From positions 1 through 7,719 of the forward strand of contig CAZHKT010000155.1 in the NCBI GenBank assembly GCA_964533045.1: a stretch of 7,719 bases of DNA, written 5' to 3'. This DNA is from JACQNR01 sp964533045. GTDB taxonomy: Bacteria > Acidobacteriota > Terriglobia > UBA7540. The translations under genes and the position numbers were made by a program. Below are positions 1 to 6,695 of this stretch, piece by piece. The notes below the pieces were generated by a model, which had not been told where the DNA came from, did not search any database, and saw nothing but the letters and a program-made list of their open reading frames with translations. Position 1 is the stretch's first letter. Each line of letters begins with the position of its first letter.

Positions 1-353
1 GCCGCGCCGCGATACCGGGGCAGCAGCGACGCGTGCAGATTGATGCAGCCGAGTCGCGGCAGGTCGATCAGCCAGGGAGGAATAATCCGGCCGTAGGCAA
101 CCACCACGATGGCGTCCGGCCGGTATCGGGAAATAAATTCCACGGTCTCGGGAACTTTGAGTTTGGCGGGCTGGAAGACCGGAATGCCGGCGCGCACCGC
201 CGCTTCCTTGACCGGCGGGGCCACAATCTGGTAGCCGCGGCCCGCCGGCTCATCCGGCTGGCAGACCACCAGTTCCACCTGATAACCCGCGGCCCGTATC
301 TTTTCCAGCGTGGGAACTGCAAACTGAGGGGTGCCGCAGAAAATGAGTTTCAT
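1..353 (-). CDS. fmt: Methionyl-tRNA formyltransferase, N-terminal part (truncated by window edge)
   Basis: Transfers a formyl group from 10-formyltetrahydrofolate to the amino group of methionyl-tRNA(fMet), so that translation can start with formyl-methionine; cytoplasmic. Translating the minus strand from the ATG at 353-351 gives 117 residues with no stop. They show FCGTPQFAV at 5-13, PDEPAGRG at 33-40, VVVAYGR at 83-89 and the formyltransferase signature NLHASLLPRYRGA at 105-117. N105 and H107 correspond to catalytic Asn and His of the family; the catalytic Asp and the C-terminal tRNA-binding domain lie outside the window, so roughly the first third of a usual ~310-residue protein is seen. 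The start fits the family N-terminus, with GGGAAG only 2 nt upstream, a poorly spaced ribosome site. The gene follows def by 20 bp in the same direction, the classic def-fmt pair, so translational coupling is likely. Confidence 0.96.
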   Translation of the reverse strand, partial: MKLIFCGTPQFAVPTLEKIRAAGYQVELVVCQPDEPAGRGYQIVAPPVKEAAVRAGIPVFQPAKLKVPETVEFISRYRPDAIVVVAYGRIIPPWLIDLPRLGCINLHASLLPRYRGA

Positions 354-373
354 GGCTTCCCGCCGTTCGCGGT

Positions 374-883
374 TTACCAGTCACCCGCCTTCATCAGCTT
401 GCGGACTTTGCGCTTGATGGATTCGCGCTTGAGCGTGCTGAGGTGGTGGATGAAGAGAATGCCGTTCAGGTGATCGATCTCGTGGCAGAAGGCCCGGGCC
501 AGCAAACCTTCGCCCGTCAGGGTGAATTCCTTGCCGGTAAGATCCTGGGCACGCACCGTGGCGCGCAGCGGTCGCGGCGTGGAAGCGCGAAAATCCGGCA
601 GGCTGAGGCAGCCCTCCTCCTCCGTCTGGCGGCCGCCGGTGGCAATGATCACCGGATTGACCAGCACCAGCTTGGCGTTGGGATCCTTGCCAGACGTGAT
701 GTCAATCACCGCCAGGTGCTTGCTGAGACCGATTTGCGTGGCGGCCAGGCCCACGCCGTTGGCGGCGTACATGGTCTCGAACATATCGGCGACGAGCTTC
801 TCCAGGTCGCCATTGAAGACTGTGATCCGCTCGGCCGGCGTTTCCAGCACGCGCGCGCCGTATTTCACAATGGGATAAATCAT
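374..883 (-). CDS. def: Peptide deformylase
   Basis: Metal-dependent amidase that removes the N-terminal formyl group from nascent proteins, completing the cycle opened by Fmt next door. The 169-residue product has the three family motifs: GVGLAATQ at 43-50, EGCLS at 90-94 with metal ligand C92, and HEIDH at 134-138 with ligands H134 and H138 and catalytic E135. The N-terminus MIYPIVKYGARVLETPAE is the usual start, so the ATG at 883 is chosen although only a weak GAG precedes it. The length is normal for a bacterial type 1-like enzyme, and the basic tail (KRKVRKLMKAG) is common in the family. It lies 70 bp downstream of aroC and 20 bp upstream of fmt on the same strand. No internal promoter was recognised, so read-through from aroC is probable. 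Nothing looks broken. Confidence 0.97.
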   Translation of the reverse strand: MIYPIVKYGARVLETPAERITVFNGDLEKLVADMFETMYAANGVGLAATQIGLSKHLAVIDITSGKDPNAKLVLVNPVIIATGGRQTEEEGCLSLPDFRASTPRPLRATVRAQDLTGKEFTLTGEGLLARAFCHEIDHLNGILFIHHLSTLKRESIKRKVRKLMKAGDW

Positions 884-953
884 GTCTCAAATCCGAAAAT
901 CGCAAGTCGCGAACGGGCTATCGGTTCGGGTGATGAATTTCGATGGTCGCCAC

Positions 954-2132
954 TCAAAAATTCCGCACCTGCTCCAGGTACGATTCAAGATTCCGTCGCG
1001 TCTCGCCCACCGAATCGCCGCCGAATTTCTCCAGGAAAGCACGCGCCAGGGTGAGCGCCAGCATGGCTTCGCCGACCACACCGGCCGCCGGCACGACGCA
1101 GACGTCGGAGCGCTCATAGGCGGCCTTCACCGGCTCCTTGGTCTCCAGGTCCACCGATTCCAGCGGCTGGCGCAGGCTGGAAATGGGCTTCAGGTATCCG
1201 CGCACCACAATGTCTTCTCCATTGGTGATGCCGCCTTCCAGGCCTCCGGCGCGATTGCTGGGCCGCGTGAAGCGCGCCGCGGCGCGGTCGTAGCGGATGG
1301 GGTCATGCACGCGGGAGCCGAAGGCGTAAGCGTTGGCGACGCCGGTCCCGATCTCGACGGCCTTCACGGCCTGGATGGACATGATGGCCTGCGCGATCTG
1401 GCCGTCGAGCTTCTCATCCCACTGCGCACAGGAGCCCAGCCCGGGCGGCACGCCGCGGGCAATCACCTCGAAGACGCCGCCCACCGAGTCCCGGGTCTTT
1501 AGGGCCACGTCCACCTCCGCCTTCATCCGGGCTTCGGTTTCCGGATCCACACAGCCCAGCACGATTTCCTCGCGCTCCCGCAGCGCCCGAATCTGTTCGA
1601 AGGCGACATCCGTCCTTTCCAGCGTGACCTGGCCAACCGCGATCACATGGCTCGCAATTTCAATCCCGAAGGTCTCGAGCAGCAGCTTGGCCAGCGCGCC
1701 CGCCGCCACGCGCGCGGTGGTTTCGCGCGCGCTGGCACGCTCCAGAATAAAGCGCGCGTCGCGGTAGTTATACTTGAGGCAACCAGCCAGATCGGCGTGG
1801 CCGGGCCGCGGCGGCGACAGCGGCTTGTACTGAGCGCGCGCTACCGGGCGATCTTCCACCGCGAGCGCGTCCTGCCAGTTGGCCCAGTCGCGATTCTCCA
1901 GCAGGACGGCCACCGGAGAGCCGATGGTTTCTCCGTGACGCACGCCGGAAATGATGTGCGCGCGGTCGGTTTCGATCTTCATGCGGCCGCCGCGCCCGTA
2001 GCCGCCCTGACGGCGCTTGAGTTCGCGGTTGACGTACTCCAGGTCCACGCGGACGCCCGCCGGAAGGCCGGAAAGAAATGCCACCAGAGCCTCTCCGTGC
2101 GATTCGCCGGCCGTGTAGAAACGCAGCCTCAT
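954..2132 (-). CDS. aroC: Chorismate synthase
   Basis: Last step of the shikimate pathway: converts 5-enolpyruvylshikimate-3-phosphate to chorismate with loss of phosphate, using reduced FMN. From the ATG at 2132 the product has 392 residues, typical of the longer bacterial form. Visible hallmarks are TAGESHG at 7-13, RQGGYGRGGRMKIETD at 41-56, RHGETIGSPV at 65-74, RPGHADL at 109-115, GGLEGGITNGEDIVVRG at 297-312 and the C-terminal RSDVCVVPAAGVVGEAML near 341-358. The frame stays open upstream to an ATG at 2201, but those 23 extra residues do not resemble the family and overlap the promoter, so the start MRLRFYTAGESHG is preferred. An AAGAGG sits just before this ATG with very short spacing. 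First gene of a probable aroC-def-fmt transcription unit; divergent from the metallophosphoesterase gene. Confidence 0.97.
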   Translation of the reverse strand: MRLRFYTAGESHGEALVAFLSGLPAGVRVDLEYVNRELKRRQGGYGRGGRMKIETDRAHIISGVRHGETIGSPVAVLLENRDWANWQDALAVEDRPVARAQYKPLSPPRPGHADLAGCLKYNYRDARFILERASARETTARVAAGALAKLLLETFGIEIASHVIAVGQVTLERTDVAFEQIRALREREEIVLGCVDPETEARMKAEVDVALKTRDSVGGVFEVIARGVPPGLGSCAQWDEKLDGQIAQAIMSIQAVKAVEIGTGVANAYAFGSRVHDPIRYDRAAARFTRPSNRAGGLEGGITNGEDIVVRGYLKPISSLRQPLESVDLETKEPVKAAYERSDVCVVPAAGVVGEAMLALTLARAFLEKFGGDSVGETRRNLESYLEQVRNF

Positions 2133-2148
2133 CCCTCTTGCCGCCAGA

Positions 2149-2165
2149 TTGGGCCGAAGGCCCAA
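2149..2165 (-). promoter_or_regulatory. Perfect hairpin in the aroC 5' leader
   Basis: A 7-bp perfect inverted repeat (TTGGGCC, loop TTC on the minus strand, GGCCCAA) sits between the predicted aroC transcription start (about 2166) and the start codon at 2132. It would form a compact stem-loop at the extreme 5' end of the mRNA. There is no U-tract and no room for a leader peptide, so it is not an attenuator of the usual kind; an mRNA-stabilising 5' hairpin or a protein-binding palindrome are the simplest readings. Confidence 0.5.
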
Positions 2166-2172
2166 GGGATGA

Positions 2173-2201
2173 ATTCTAGCGGAATACCGTGAAAGCGTCA
2201 A
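2173..2201 (-). promoter_or_regulatory. Sigma70-type promoter of aroC
   Basis: On the minus strand TTGACG (2201-2196, 5 of 6 to the -35 consensus), a spacer of exactly 17 nt, and TAGAAT (2178-2173, 5 of 6 to the -10 consensus). Predicted transcription start is near 2166, giving a leader of about 34 nt before the aroC ATG. It is the best-matching promoter in the window and supports the shorter aroC start, since the ATG at 2201 falls inside its -35 box. Confidence 0.72.
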
Positions 2202-2204
2202 AAA

Positions 2205-2230
2205 ATGCGGCGCGCATCTCTTGCGCGCAT
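2205..2230. repeat. Short repeats between two divergent promoters
   Basis: The 8-mer GCGCGCAT occurs twice with a 13-bp period (2210-2217 and 2223-2230). The first copy is also the right side of an inverted repeat ATGCG-GCG-CGCAT (2205-2217). It lies exactly between the aroC -35 box and the -10 box of the divergent gene, a position suited to a regulator of both genes. In GC-rich DNA such short words can arise by chance, so an operator role is only a possibility. Confidence 0.3.
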
Positions 2231-2251
2231 CCGGTCAATTCAGAATATAAT
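2221..2251 (+). promoter_or_regulatory. Probable promoter of the metallophosphoesterase gene
   Basis: A perfect TATAAT at 2246-2251 stands out in a GC-rich region. The best -35 candidate is TTGCGC at 2221-2226, only half matching and with a 19-nt spacer, so the promoter may depend on an activator or on the -10 box alone. Transcription would start near 2258, leaving a leader of only about 11 nt that just includes the GGAGA at 2260-2264 before the GTG at 2269. Confidence 0.5.
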
Positions 2252-2268
2252 GCCTCGCCGGAGAACCC

Positions 2269-3015
2269 GTGCGCTACCTGATCCTGAGCGATATCCATTC
2301 CAACCTGGAGGGCCTGGAGGCGTGCCTGGAGGCGACGCGGGGGCAGTACGACGAGGTGATCTGTCTCGGCGACCTGGTGGGCTACGGTCCCGATCCCAAC
2401 GCCGTCGTGGCACGCGTGCGCGAGATTTCCAGAATCATCATCCGCGGCAATCACGACAAGGCTTGCTGCGGCCTGACCGACGCGGCCGAGTTCAATCCGC
2501 TGGCCAAAATCGGCACCGACTGGACGCGCGCGCAGCTCACCCCCGGCAACCTGGAATTCCTGCGCAATCTCCCCGTCGGCCCGGTGAGCATTGACTGGTT
2601 CAGCATCGTGCATGGCGCGCCGATTGACGAGGACGAGTATATTCTCGGCCCCGGCCAGGCGCTCCCCGCCCTGCGCCAGATGGAAGTGCCGGCCACCTTC
2701 TTCGGCCACACCCACTATCAGGGCGGATTCATGATCGCCCCCAACGGCCGATTCCAGTCCATCCGCTGCCAGTTCGAGGACGACGCGAAACCCATCCGGC
2801 TGAAGCTGGAAGATGGCGCGCGCTACCTGATTAACCCCGGCTCGGCCGGCCAGCCGCGCGATTCCGAATGGCGCGCGGGCTGCGCCATCCTCGATGCTGA
2901 AAAGCGCGAAGTGCAGTATTTCCGCGTGAAATATAACCTGCTGGAAACCCAGAAGAAGATGCGCGCCGCCGGCCTGCCCGAAGCCCTCATCCGCCGGCTG
3001 GAAATCGGACGCTAA
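2269..3015 (+). CDS. Calcineurin-like metallophosphoesterase
   Basis: A 248-residue cytoplasmic phosphoesterase of the Metallophos_2 / YfcE-like type; members hydrolyse phosphodiesters or phosphomonoesters with two bound metal ions, and the physiological substrate is rarely known. All metal-site motifs are present: DIHSN (D8, H10), GDLVGYGPDP (D35), GNHD (N61, H62), VHGAP (H115) and GHTH (H147, H149), followed by INPGSAGQPRD at 188-198, which is typical of this subgroup. There is no signal peptide or membrane segment. The start is a GTG at 2269, where the family N-terminus (MRYLILSDIHSN) begins, with GGAG 5 nt upstream. The gene is divergent from aroC and convergent with the membrane-protein gene ending at 3109; the 93-bp gap between them shows no clear terminator. 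The long minus-strand open frame across it is a shadow. Substrate cannot be predicted. Confidence 0.93.
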   Translation: MRYLILSDIHSNLEGLEACLEATRGQYDEVICLGDLVGYGPDPNAVVARVREISRIIIRGNHDKACCGLTDAAEFNPLAKIGTDWTRAQLTPGNLEFLRNLPVGPVSIDWFSIVHGAPIDEDEYILGPGQALPALRQMEVPATFFGHTHYQGGFMIAPNGRFQSIRCQFEDDAKPIRLKLEDGARYLINPGSAGQPRDSEWRAGCAILDAEKREVQYFRVKYNLLETQKKMRAAGLPEALIRRLEIGR

Positions 3016-3108
3016 GTCTCCTCGCTGGTGTCCTTCCGAGTCCGCCCCGCCCGGGTTCATCGGAGCTGCTGGGAAGAACAAGCCAGGGGCCTGAGCGTCG
3101 AAATCCGG

Positions 3109-3657
3109 TCAGAACTGAACGCCAACCACGGCGATGCGGGGCGGCGCCTGGTTCCATCCCGAAGGAATATGGTCGAAGAAGAGCTGGAAGTCGCGAGTCT
3201 CGCCCGCTTTGAGCGGCGGCGAAGCCGGCGGGAAAACGGCAGCGCGCTCGCGCAGGATGACCTGCCCCATGACATCGGCAAATTCCATGCTGATGTCCAC
3301 CTGCTTCACGTCGCGCGCGCCCGAGTTGGAAATCCGCGCGTCGAGAAGGATCACGCGCTGGCCCAGGAAGTTCGTGGCGGCGCTCATCCGGGCGTCCGCG
3401 ACGCGGATCTGACTGAAATAGCTCTTTTCCTCGGCGGTCGGTTCAGGGGGGGAGGCCACCCGCTGCGTGCGCCAGCGGGAAACCAGTGCGGCGATCACCA
3501 CCAGGACCGCCATGACGGCGGCCGCTATCAGAACGTACCGGAGCAGGCTGCGATCGGGCGGCAACCCGGTCGAAAGAGGAGACTCAAAAATGGGCACGGG
3601 AGGCTGCCCTCCGGCCTCCGAGTTTCCCGCTGCGAGTTTCGAGTTTCCATCTTCCAT
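3109..3657 (-). CDS. Single-pass membrane protein with extracytoplasmic domain, unknown function
   Basis: Product not recognised. Up to 182 residues: a polar N-terminal stretch (1-39), one hydrophobic membrane segment (about 40-60, LRYVLIAAAVMAVLVVIAAL) followed by basic residues, a short linker, and a probably beta-rich domain (about 80-182). The pattern around 101-161 (hydrophobic strand, ISNSG, then VKQVDISMEFADVMGQV, then LKAGETRDFQLFF) resembles FxLYD-type or similar small beta-sandwich domains; this is inference from pattern only. There are no catalytic motifs. It starts 9 bp after tldE and is probably co-transcribed with it. The start is uncertain: the ATG at 3657 has almost no ribosome site and the first codons are a low-complexity repeat, whereas a GTG at 3597 (residue 21) has GGAGGG 9 nt upstream and would give 162 residues. 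Existence of the gene is likely; its exact 5' end is not settled. Confidence 0.75.
   Translation of the reverse strand: MEDGNSKLAAGNSEAGGQPPVPIFESPLSTGLPPDRSLLRYVLIAAAVMAVLVVIAALVSRWRTQRVASPPEPTAEEKSYFSQIRVADARMSAATNFLGQRVILLDARISNSGARDVKQVDISMEFADVMGQVILRERAAVFPPASPPLKAGETRDFQLFFDHIPSGWNQAPPRIAVVGVQF
3599..3612 (-). promoter_or_regulatory. Strong Shine-Dalgarno inside a small hairpin (alternative start)
   Basis: On the minus strand GGAGGG (3612-3607) lies 9 nt before the in-frame GTG at 3597-3595. The same bases form a 5-bp inverted repeat GGAGG-GCAG-CCTCC (3612-3599), so the ribosome site could be partly masked. It decides between the two possible starts of the membrane-protein gene, favouring the shorter product. 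Confidence 0.4.
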
Positions 3658-3666
3658 TTTCCAGGC

Positions 3667-5016
3667 CTACGTCCCGGCAACCGTCAATCCGCCCACCAGC
3701 AGCGTGGGCGCCGCCAAGGCGCTGCGGAACTCCAGGTCGGAGCCGACCGCTTCGATCTGGCGCAGCATCTCGCGCAGGTCGCCGGCGATGGTCACTTCTT
3801 CCACAGGATACGTCAGTTCGCCGTTCTCGATCCACAGGCCGGCCGCCCCGCGCGAGTAGTCGCCCGTCACAATATTGACACCGAAGCCGATCAGGTCGGT
3901 GACATAAAATCCATTCTTGAGGGACCGGATGATGGATTCGGGCGACGACGCTCCTGCCACCATGTAAAGATTTTTCGGACCCACCGAGGGCGCGCTGGCC
4001 ACGCTGCGCGTAGCGTTGCCCGTGGTCTTCATATGCAACTTTCGCGCGGCGTAACAGTTCAAGAGGTAATGCTTCAGCACGCCGTTCTCAATCACCGCCG
4101 TGACGGAAGAAGGAATGCCTTCATCATCGAACGGCCGCGTGCCGAAGCCGCCGGGCCGCAGGCCGTCGTCGAGGACGGTGATATTGGAGCCGGCGACCTG
4201 CTCGCCCAGTTTGCCGGTCAGGAACGACGCGCTGCGGTAGATCGCATCGCCGCGCACCGCTTCGAAAAGGTGGCCGAGGAGCGAGCGCGCCGTTTCGGGA
4301 TCAAACACCACTGGAACCCTGCAAGTGGAAATTTTGCGCGCTCCGAGTTTTCTCAGCACGCGCTCGGCCGCCTTGCGGCCCACTGCTTCGGGCGATTCGA
4401 GCGCGCCAGCGCGCCGCGCCACCGAATACCAGTAGTCGCGCTGCATGCCGCCGTCCTGCGCAATGGGCGCCACCGAGATGGCGCAATAGGAAGTCCGGAA
4501 ACTCCCTGAGAAACCCAGCGAGTTGGCATAGGCTTTCGTCCCCCAGCTCGCGTCGTAGTACGCGCCCTCGGAATTCCGGATGCGCGGGTCGGTCGCCAGG
4601 GCCGCTTCCTCGGCGCGGCGCGCGGCGGCGATGCGGTCCTCGGTCGCGACTTGGGCGACATCATCGTGGTAGAGCGCCAGATCCCCCGCGAATTTGCCCA
4701 TCAACTCCACGGGCGCCAGGCCGCTGGCAGGGTCTTCCGAAGTGGCGCGCGCCATGGCCAGCGTGCGCTCGGCCAGCCGACTGAGCGAGGCCGGCGAAAA
4801 GTCGCTCGAGTAGGCGGTGGCGCTGCGCGTCCCAGCAAACACCCGCAGGCCAAGCACCTTCGATGCGGCCTCCTTCAGACTCTCGATCTTGCCGAGGCGC
4901 ACGACGGTCGAGAACTCCTCCGACTCGCGCACCACGACGTCCGCGGCGCTAGCACCGGAGCGGGTGGCGCGTTCAACCAGTTGCGTTGCGATGGATTCGA
5001 GAGAGTGATTAGACAT
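3667..5016 (-). CDS. pmbA: TldE/PmbA subunit of the TldD-TldE protease
   Basis: The 449-residue product is a TldD/PmbA (peptidase U62) family member of the TldE type. In studied bacteria TldE has no metal site of its own and pairs with TldD to form a heterodimer enclosing the protease chamber that degrades unfolded peptides; in E. coli the pair processes microcin B17 and degrades the antitoxin CcdA. Visible here are an N-terminal domain (ADVVVRESEEFSTVVRLGKIESLKEA, 25-50), the central segment GHLFEAVRGDAIYRS (248-262) where TldD carries its metal motif, FDDEGIPSS (296-304), and the family end GFGVNIVTGDYSRGAAGLWIENGE (377-400). No HExxxH is present, as expected. Length is normal. It follows tldD by 150 bp in the same direction. 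The ATG at 5016 lacks a clear Shine-Dalgarno, and no stronger start is seen nearby. Confidence 0.94.
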   Translation of the reverse strand: MSNHSLESIATQLVERATRSGASAADVVVRESEEFSTVVRLGKIESLKEAASKVLGLRVFAGTRSATAYSSDFSPASLSRLAERTLAMARATSEDPASGLAPVELMGKFAGDLALYHDDVAQVATEDRIAAARRAEEAALATDPRIRNSEGAYYDASWGTKAYANSLGFSGSFRTSYCAISVAPIAQDGGMQRDYWYSVARRAGALESPEAVGRKAAERVLRKLGARKISTCRVPVVFDPETARSLLGHLFEAVRGDAIYRSASFLTGKLGEQVAGSNITVLDDGLRPGGFGTRPFDDEGIPSSVTAVIENGVLKHYLLNCYAARKLHMKTTGNATRSVASAPSVGPKNLYMVAGASSPESIIRSLKNGFYVTDLIGFGVNIVTGDYSRGAAGLWIENGELTYPVEEVTIAGDLREMLRQIEAVGSDLEFRSALAAPTLLVGGLTVAGT

Positions 5017-5028
5017 GATTGAAAAAAT

Positions 5029-5056
5029 GACCAGGGACGAAGGACCAGGGACGAGA
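5029..5056. repeat. 14-bp tandem repeat in the tldD-tldE gap
   Basis: Two nearly identical 14-bp units, GACCAGGGACGAAG and GACCAGGGACGAGA, stand head to tail. A further 7-bp tandem pair (GATGAAG twice) follows at 5081-5094. The purine-rich character on the plus strand is unlike the flanking coding sequence. No protein-coding signal is seen in this gap. Confidence 0.65.
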
Positions 5057-5150
5057 TAAGAACAGGGGTGAAGTTAGAAAGATGAAGGATGAAGTGAATG
5101 GGTTCCCGCTCAGTTTTCTCTTCCTAAACTTCATCCCGCAGCCTTCGTCC
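5035..5150. repeat. Long imperfect inverted repeat between tldD and tldE
   Basis: GGACGAAGG at 5035-5043 is perfectly complementary to CCTTCGTCC at 5142-5150, and inside it GGGGTGAAGTTAGAAA (5065-5080) pairs imperfectly with TTCCTAAACTTCATCCC (5121-5137). The transcript of the tldD-tldE gap could therefore fold into a long interrupted hairpin. It could act as a processing or partial termination site that sets the ratio of the two subunits, or be a dispersed repeat with no role. It lacks a strong uninterrupted stem followed by a U-tract. Confidence 0.5.
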
Positions 5151-5166
5151 TTTTTCCTCTCACTCG

Positions 5167-6621
5167 TCACTGGAAGGACGCTCCGCCTTTCGGCGCCGTG
5201 CCTCCAACCGTGAGGTGGCTCAATTGGATGGTCGGTATGCCCACGCCCACCGGCACGCTCTGTCCGTCCTTGCCGCAGGTGCCGATGCCGGGATCGAGCT
5301 GCAAATCGTTTCCCACCGCCGTGACGCGGGTGAGCGCTGTCGGACCGTCGCCGATCAGCGTCGCCCCCTTGACCGGCGCGGTGACCTTGCCGTCTTCGAT
5401 CAAATAGGCCTCGGAGGCGGAGAATACGAATTTGCCGTTGGTAATGTCCACCTGGCCGCCGCCGAACGACACCGCGTACAGGCCGCGCTTCACCGAGCGA
5501 ATAATGTCCTGCGGATCGTCTTTCCCCGCCAGCATGTAGGTATTGGTCATGCGCGGCATGGGAATGTGCTCGTAACTCTCGCGGCGGCCGTTGCCCGTCA
5601 GTTTCGCCTTGGTCAGGGTCGAGCTGAGCCGGTCCTGAAGGTAGCCGGTCAGGATGCCGTTCTCGATGAGCACGGTCTGGTGGGTGGGGTTGCCCTCGTC
5701 GTCCACGTTCAGCGAACCGCGCCGGGAAGGAATGGTTCCATCATCCACCACCGTGCAGATTTCCGACGCCACGCGCTGCCCGATGCGCCCGCTGAAGGCC
5801 GAAATGCCCTTGCGGTTGAAGTCGGCCTCCAGGCCGTGGCCGATAGCTTCGTGCAGCAGAATGCCGGGCCAGCCCGGCCCCAGCACCACTTCCATTTCGC
5901 CCGCCGGAGCGTCCAGCGCGCCCAGTTGCACGATGGCTTGCCGGGCGGCTTCCCCGGCATGCCATTCCGGCGATTGGTTGCCCTGAAAGAATTCCAGCCC
6001 TACGCGCCCGCCGCCGCCGCTCGAACCCGACTGGCGCTTGCCGTTCTCTTCGGCGATGGTAAAAATCGAAAACCGCACCAGCGGCTGCCGATCGGTCACG
6101 ACGCGACCGTCCGAAGCCGCGACGAGCACGTGGCGCACCTGGTCGGCGTAACTGGCCCGCACTTGCCGGATACGCGGGTCGTAAGCGCGCGCCGCCGCAT
6201 CCCCCCGACGAACCAGGTCGAGCTTTTCGGCCAGTTCGTGGTCGGTGGATGGCGTGGCCACGGCGTAGAAATCGTGCGAGGTCTCCACCGTGCTCAGGCC
6301 CACGGTCGAGACGCGCGCCGGCCCGCTGGCGATGCGCGCCGCGATGCGCGCCGCCTTCAAGATCTTCTCCGGGCTCAGGTCGTCGGTGTAGGCGTAACCG
6401 GTTTGGTCACCCGAAGTCACGCGCACCCCGCAGCCGGTCGCGATGCCTTCCGTCGCCTGCTTGATCAGTGATTCGTCGAGCAGGATGGATGAGGTGGTGG
6501 TGTATTCGAAGTACAGATCGGCATAGTCGCCGCCCGCGTCCAGCGCCGCGGCAAGGTAGCGGGCAAGATCCGCCTCGGTGAGGCCGTAACGGTCGAAGAA
6601 GAATCGATCCTTTTGCGCCAT
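5167..6621 (-). CDS. tldD: TldD metalloprotease subunit
   Basis: Catalytic partner of the TldD-TldE heterodimeric peptidase. From the ATG at 6621 it has 484 residues, the usual length. The N-terminal domain shows GLTEADLARYLAAAL (13-27) and GGDYADLYFEY (30-40), then GVRVTSGDQTGYAYTDDLS (65-83). The zinc motif HEAIGHGLEADFN spans 257-269 (H257, E258, H262), followed by NVDDEGNPT (305-313). The C-terminal GTCGKDGQSVPVGVG (447-461) contains C449, which by family knowledge is the third metal ligand. The frame is open back to an ATG at 6696, but residues before MAQKDRFFF do not look like the family and the better promoter (6656-6684) lies downstream of that ATG, so 6621 is chosen; only a weak GGGA precedes it. 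First gene of a tldD-tldE-membrane protein unit, divergent from the small secreted-protein gene at 6851. Confidence 0.95.
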   Translation of the reverse strand: MAQKDRFFFDRYGLTEADLARYLAAALDAGGDYADLYFEYTTTSSILLDESLIKQATEGIATGCGVRVTSGDQTGYAYTDDLSPEKILKAARIAARIASGPARVSTVGLSTVETSHDFYAVATPSTDHELAEKLDLVRRGDAAARAYDPRIRQVRASYADQVRHVLVAASDGRVVTDRQPLVRFSIFTIAEENGKRQSGSSGGGGRVGLEFFQGNQSPEWHAGEAARQAIVQLGALDAPAGEMEVVLGPGWPGILLHEAIGHGLEADFNRKGISAFSGRIGQRVASEICTVVDDGTIPSRRGSLNVDDEGNPTHQTVLIENGILTGYLQDRLSSTLTKAKLTGNGRRESYEHIPMPRMTNTYMLAGKDDPQDIIRSVKRGLYAVSFGGGQVDITNGKFVFSASEAYLIEDGKVTAPVKGATLIGDGPTALTRVTAVGNDLQLDPGIGTCGKDGQSVPVGVGIPTIQLSHLTVGGTAPKGGASFQ

Positions 6622-6655
6622 GCGTCCCGAATGCGTGGAAGGTGCTTGAGTTTTG

Positions 6656-6684
6656 ACAGTAACACGCCGCCTCAGGGGTGTCAA
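6656..6684 (-). promoter_or_regulatory. Sigma70-type promoter of tldD
   Basis: On the minus strand a perfect TTGACA (6684-6679), a 17-nt spacer and TACTGT (6661-6656; the key T, A and final T of the -10 box are kept). Transcription would begin near 6649, about 28 nt before the tldD ATG. A plus-strand TTGACA (6653-6658) makes an inverted pair with the -35 box, but no suitable -10 follows it on the plus strand. Confidence 0.6.
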
Positions 6685-6695
6685 TTTTCGGAGCA

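Noticed and set aside
2133..2201. Upstream 23-codon extension of aroC to the ATG at 2201
   Set aside because: The extra residues do not match the family N-terminus, and the start lies inside a strong promoter whose transcript would begin near 2166.
2176..3081. Long minus-strand open frame of about 300 codons
   Set aside because: It is antisense to the metallophosphoesterase gene, whose complete motif set shows the plus strand is coding; GC-rich codon bias leaves the opposite frame open.
3016..3108. Terminator between the convergent phosphoesterase and membrane-protein genes
   Set aside because: Only short palindromes such as CCCGGG are present; there is no stem followed by a T-run in either direction.
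3028..4509. Plus-strand open frame of 493 codons
   Set aside because: It is antisense to the membrane-protein gene and tldE; the sequence is Arg/His/Gly-rich with no recognisable domain.
5215..6471. Plus-strand open frame of 418 codons
   Set aside because: It is antisense to tldD, which carries HEAIGH and the other family motifs in the correct frame.
6653..6684. Plus-strand promoter for the secreted-protein gene from TTGACA at 6653
   Set aside because: No acceptable -10 box occurs 15-19 nt downstream; the same area makes a better minus-strand promoter for tldD.
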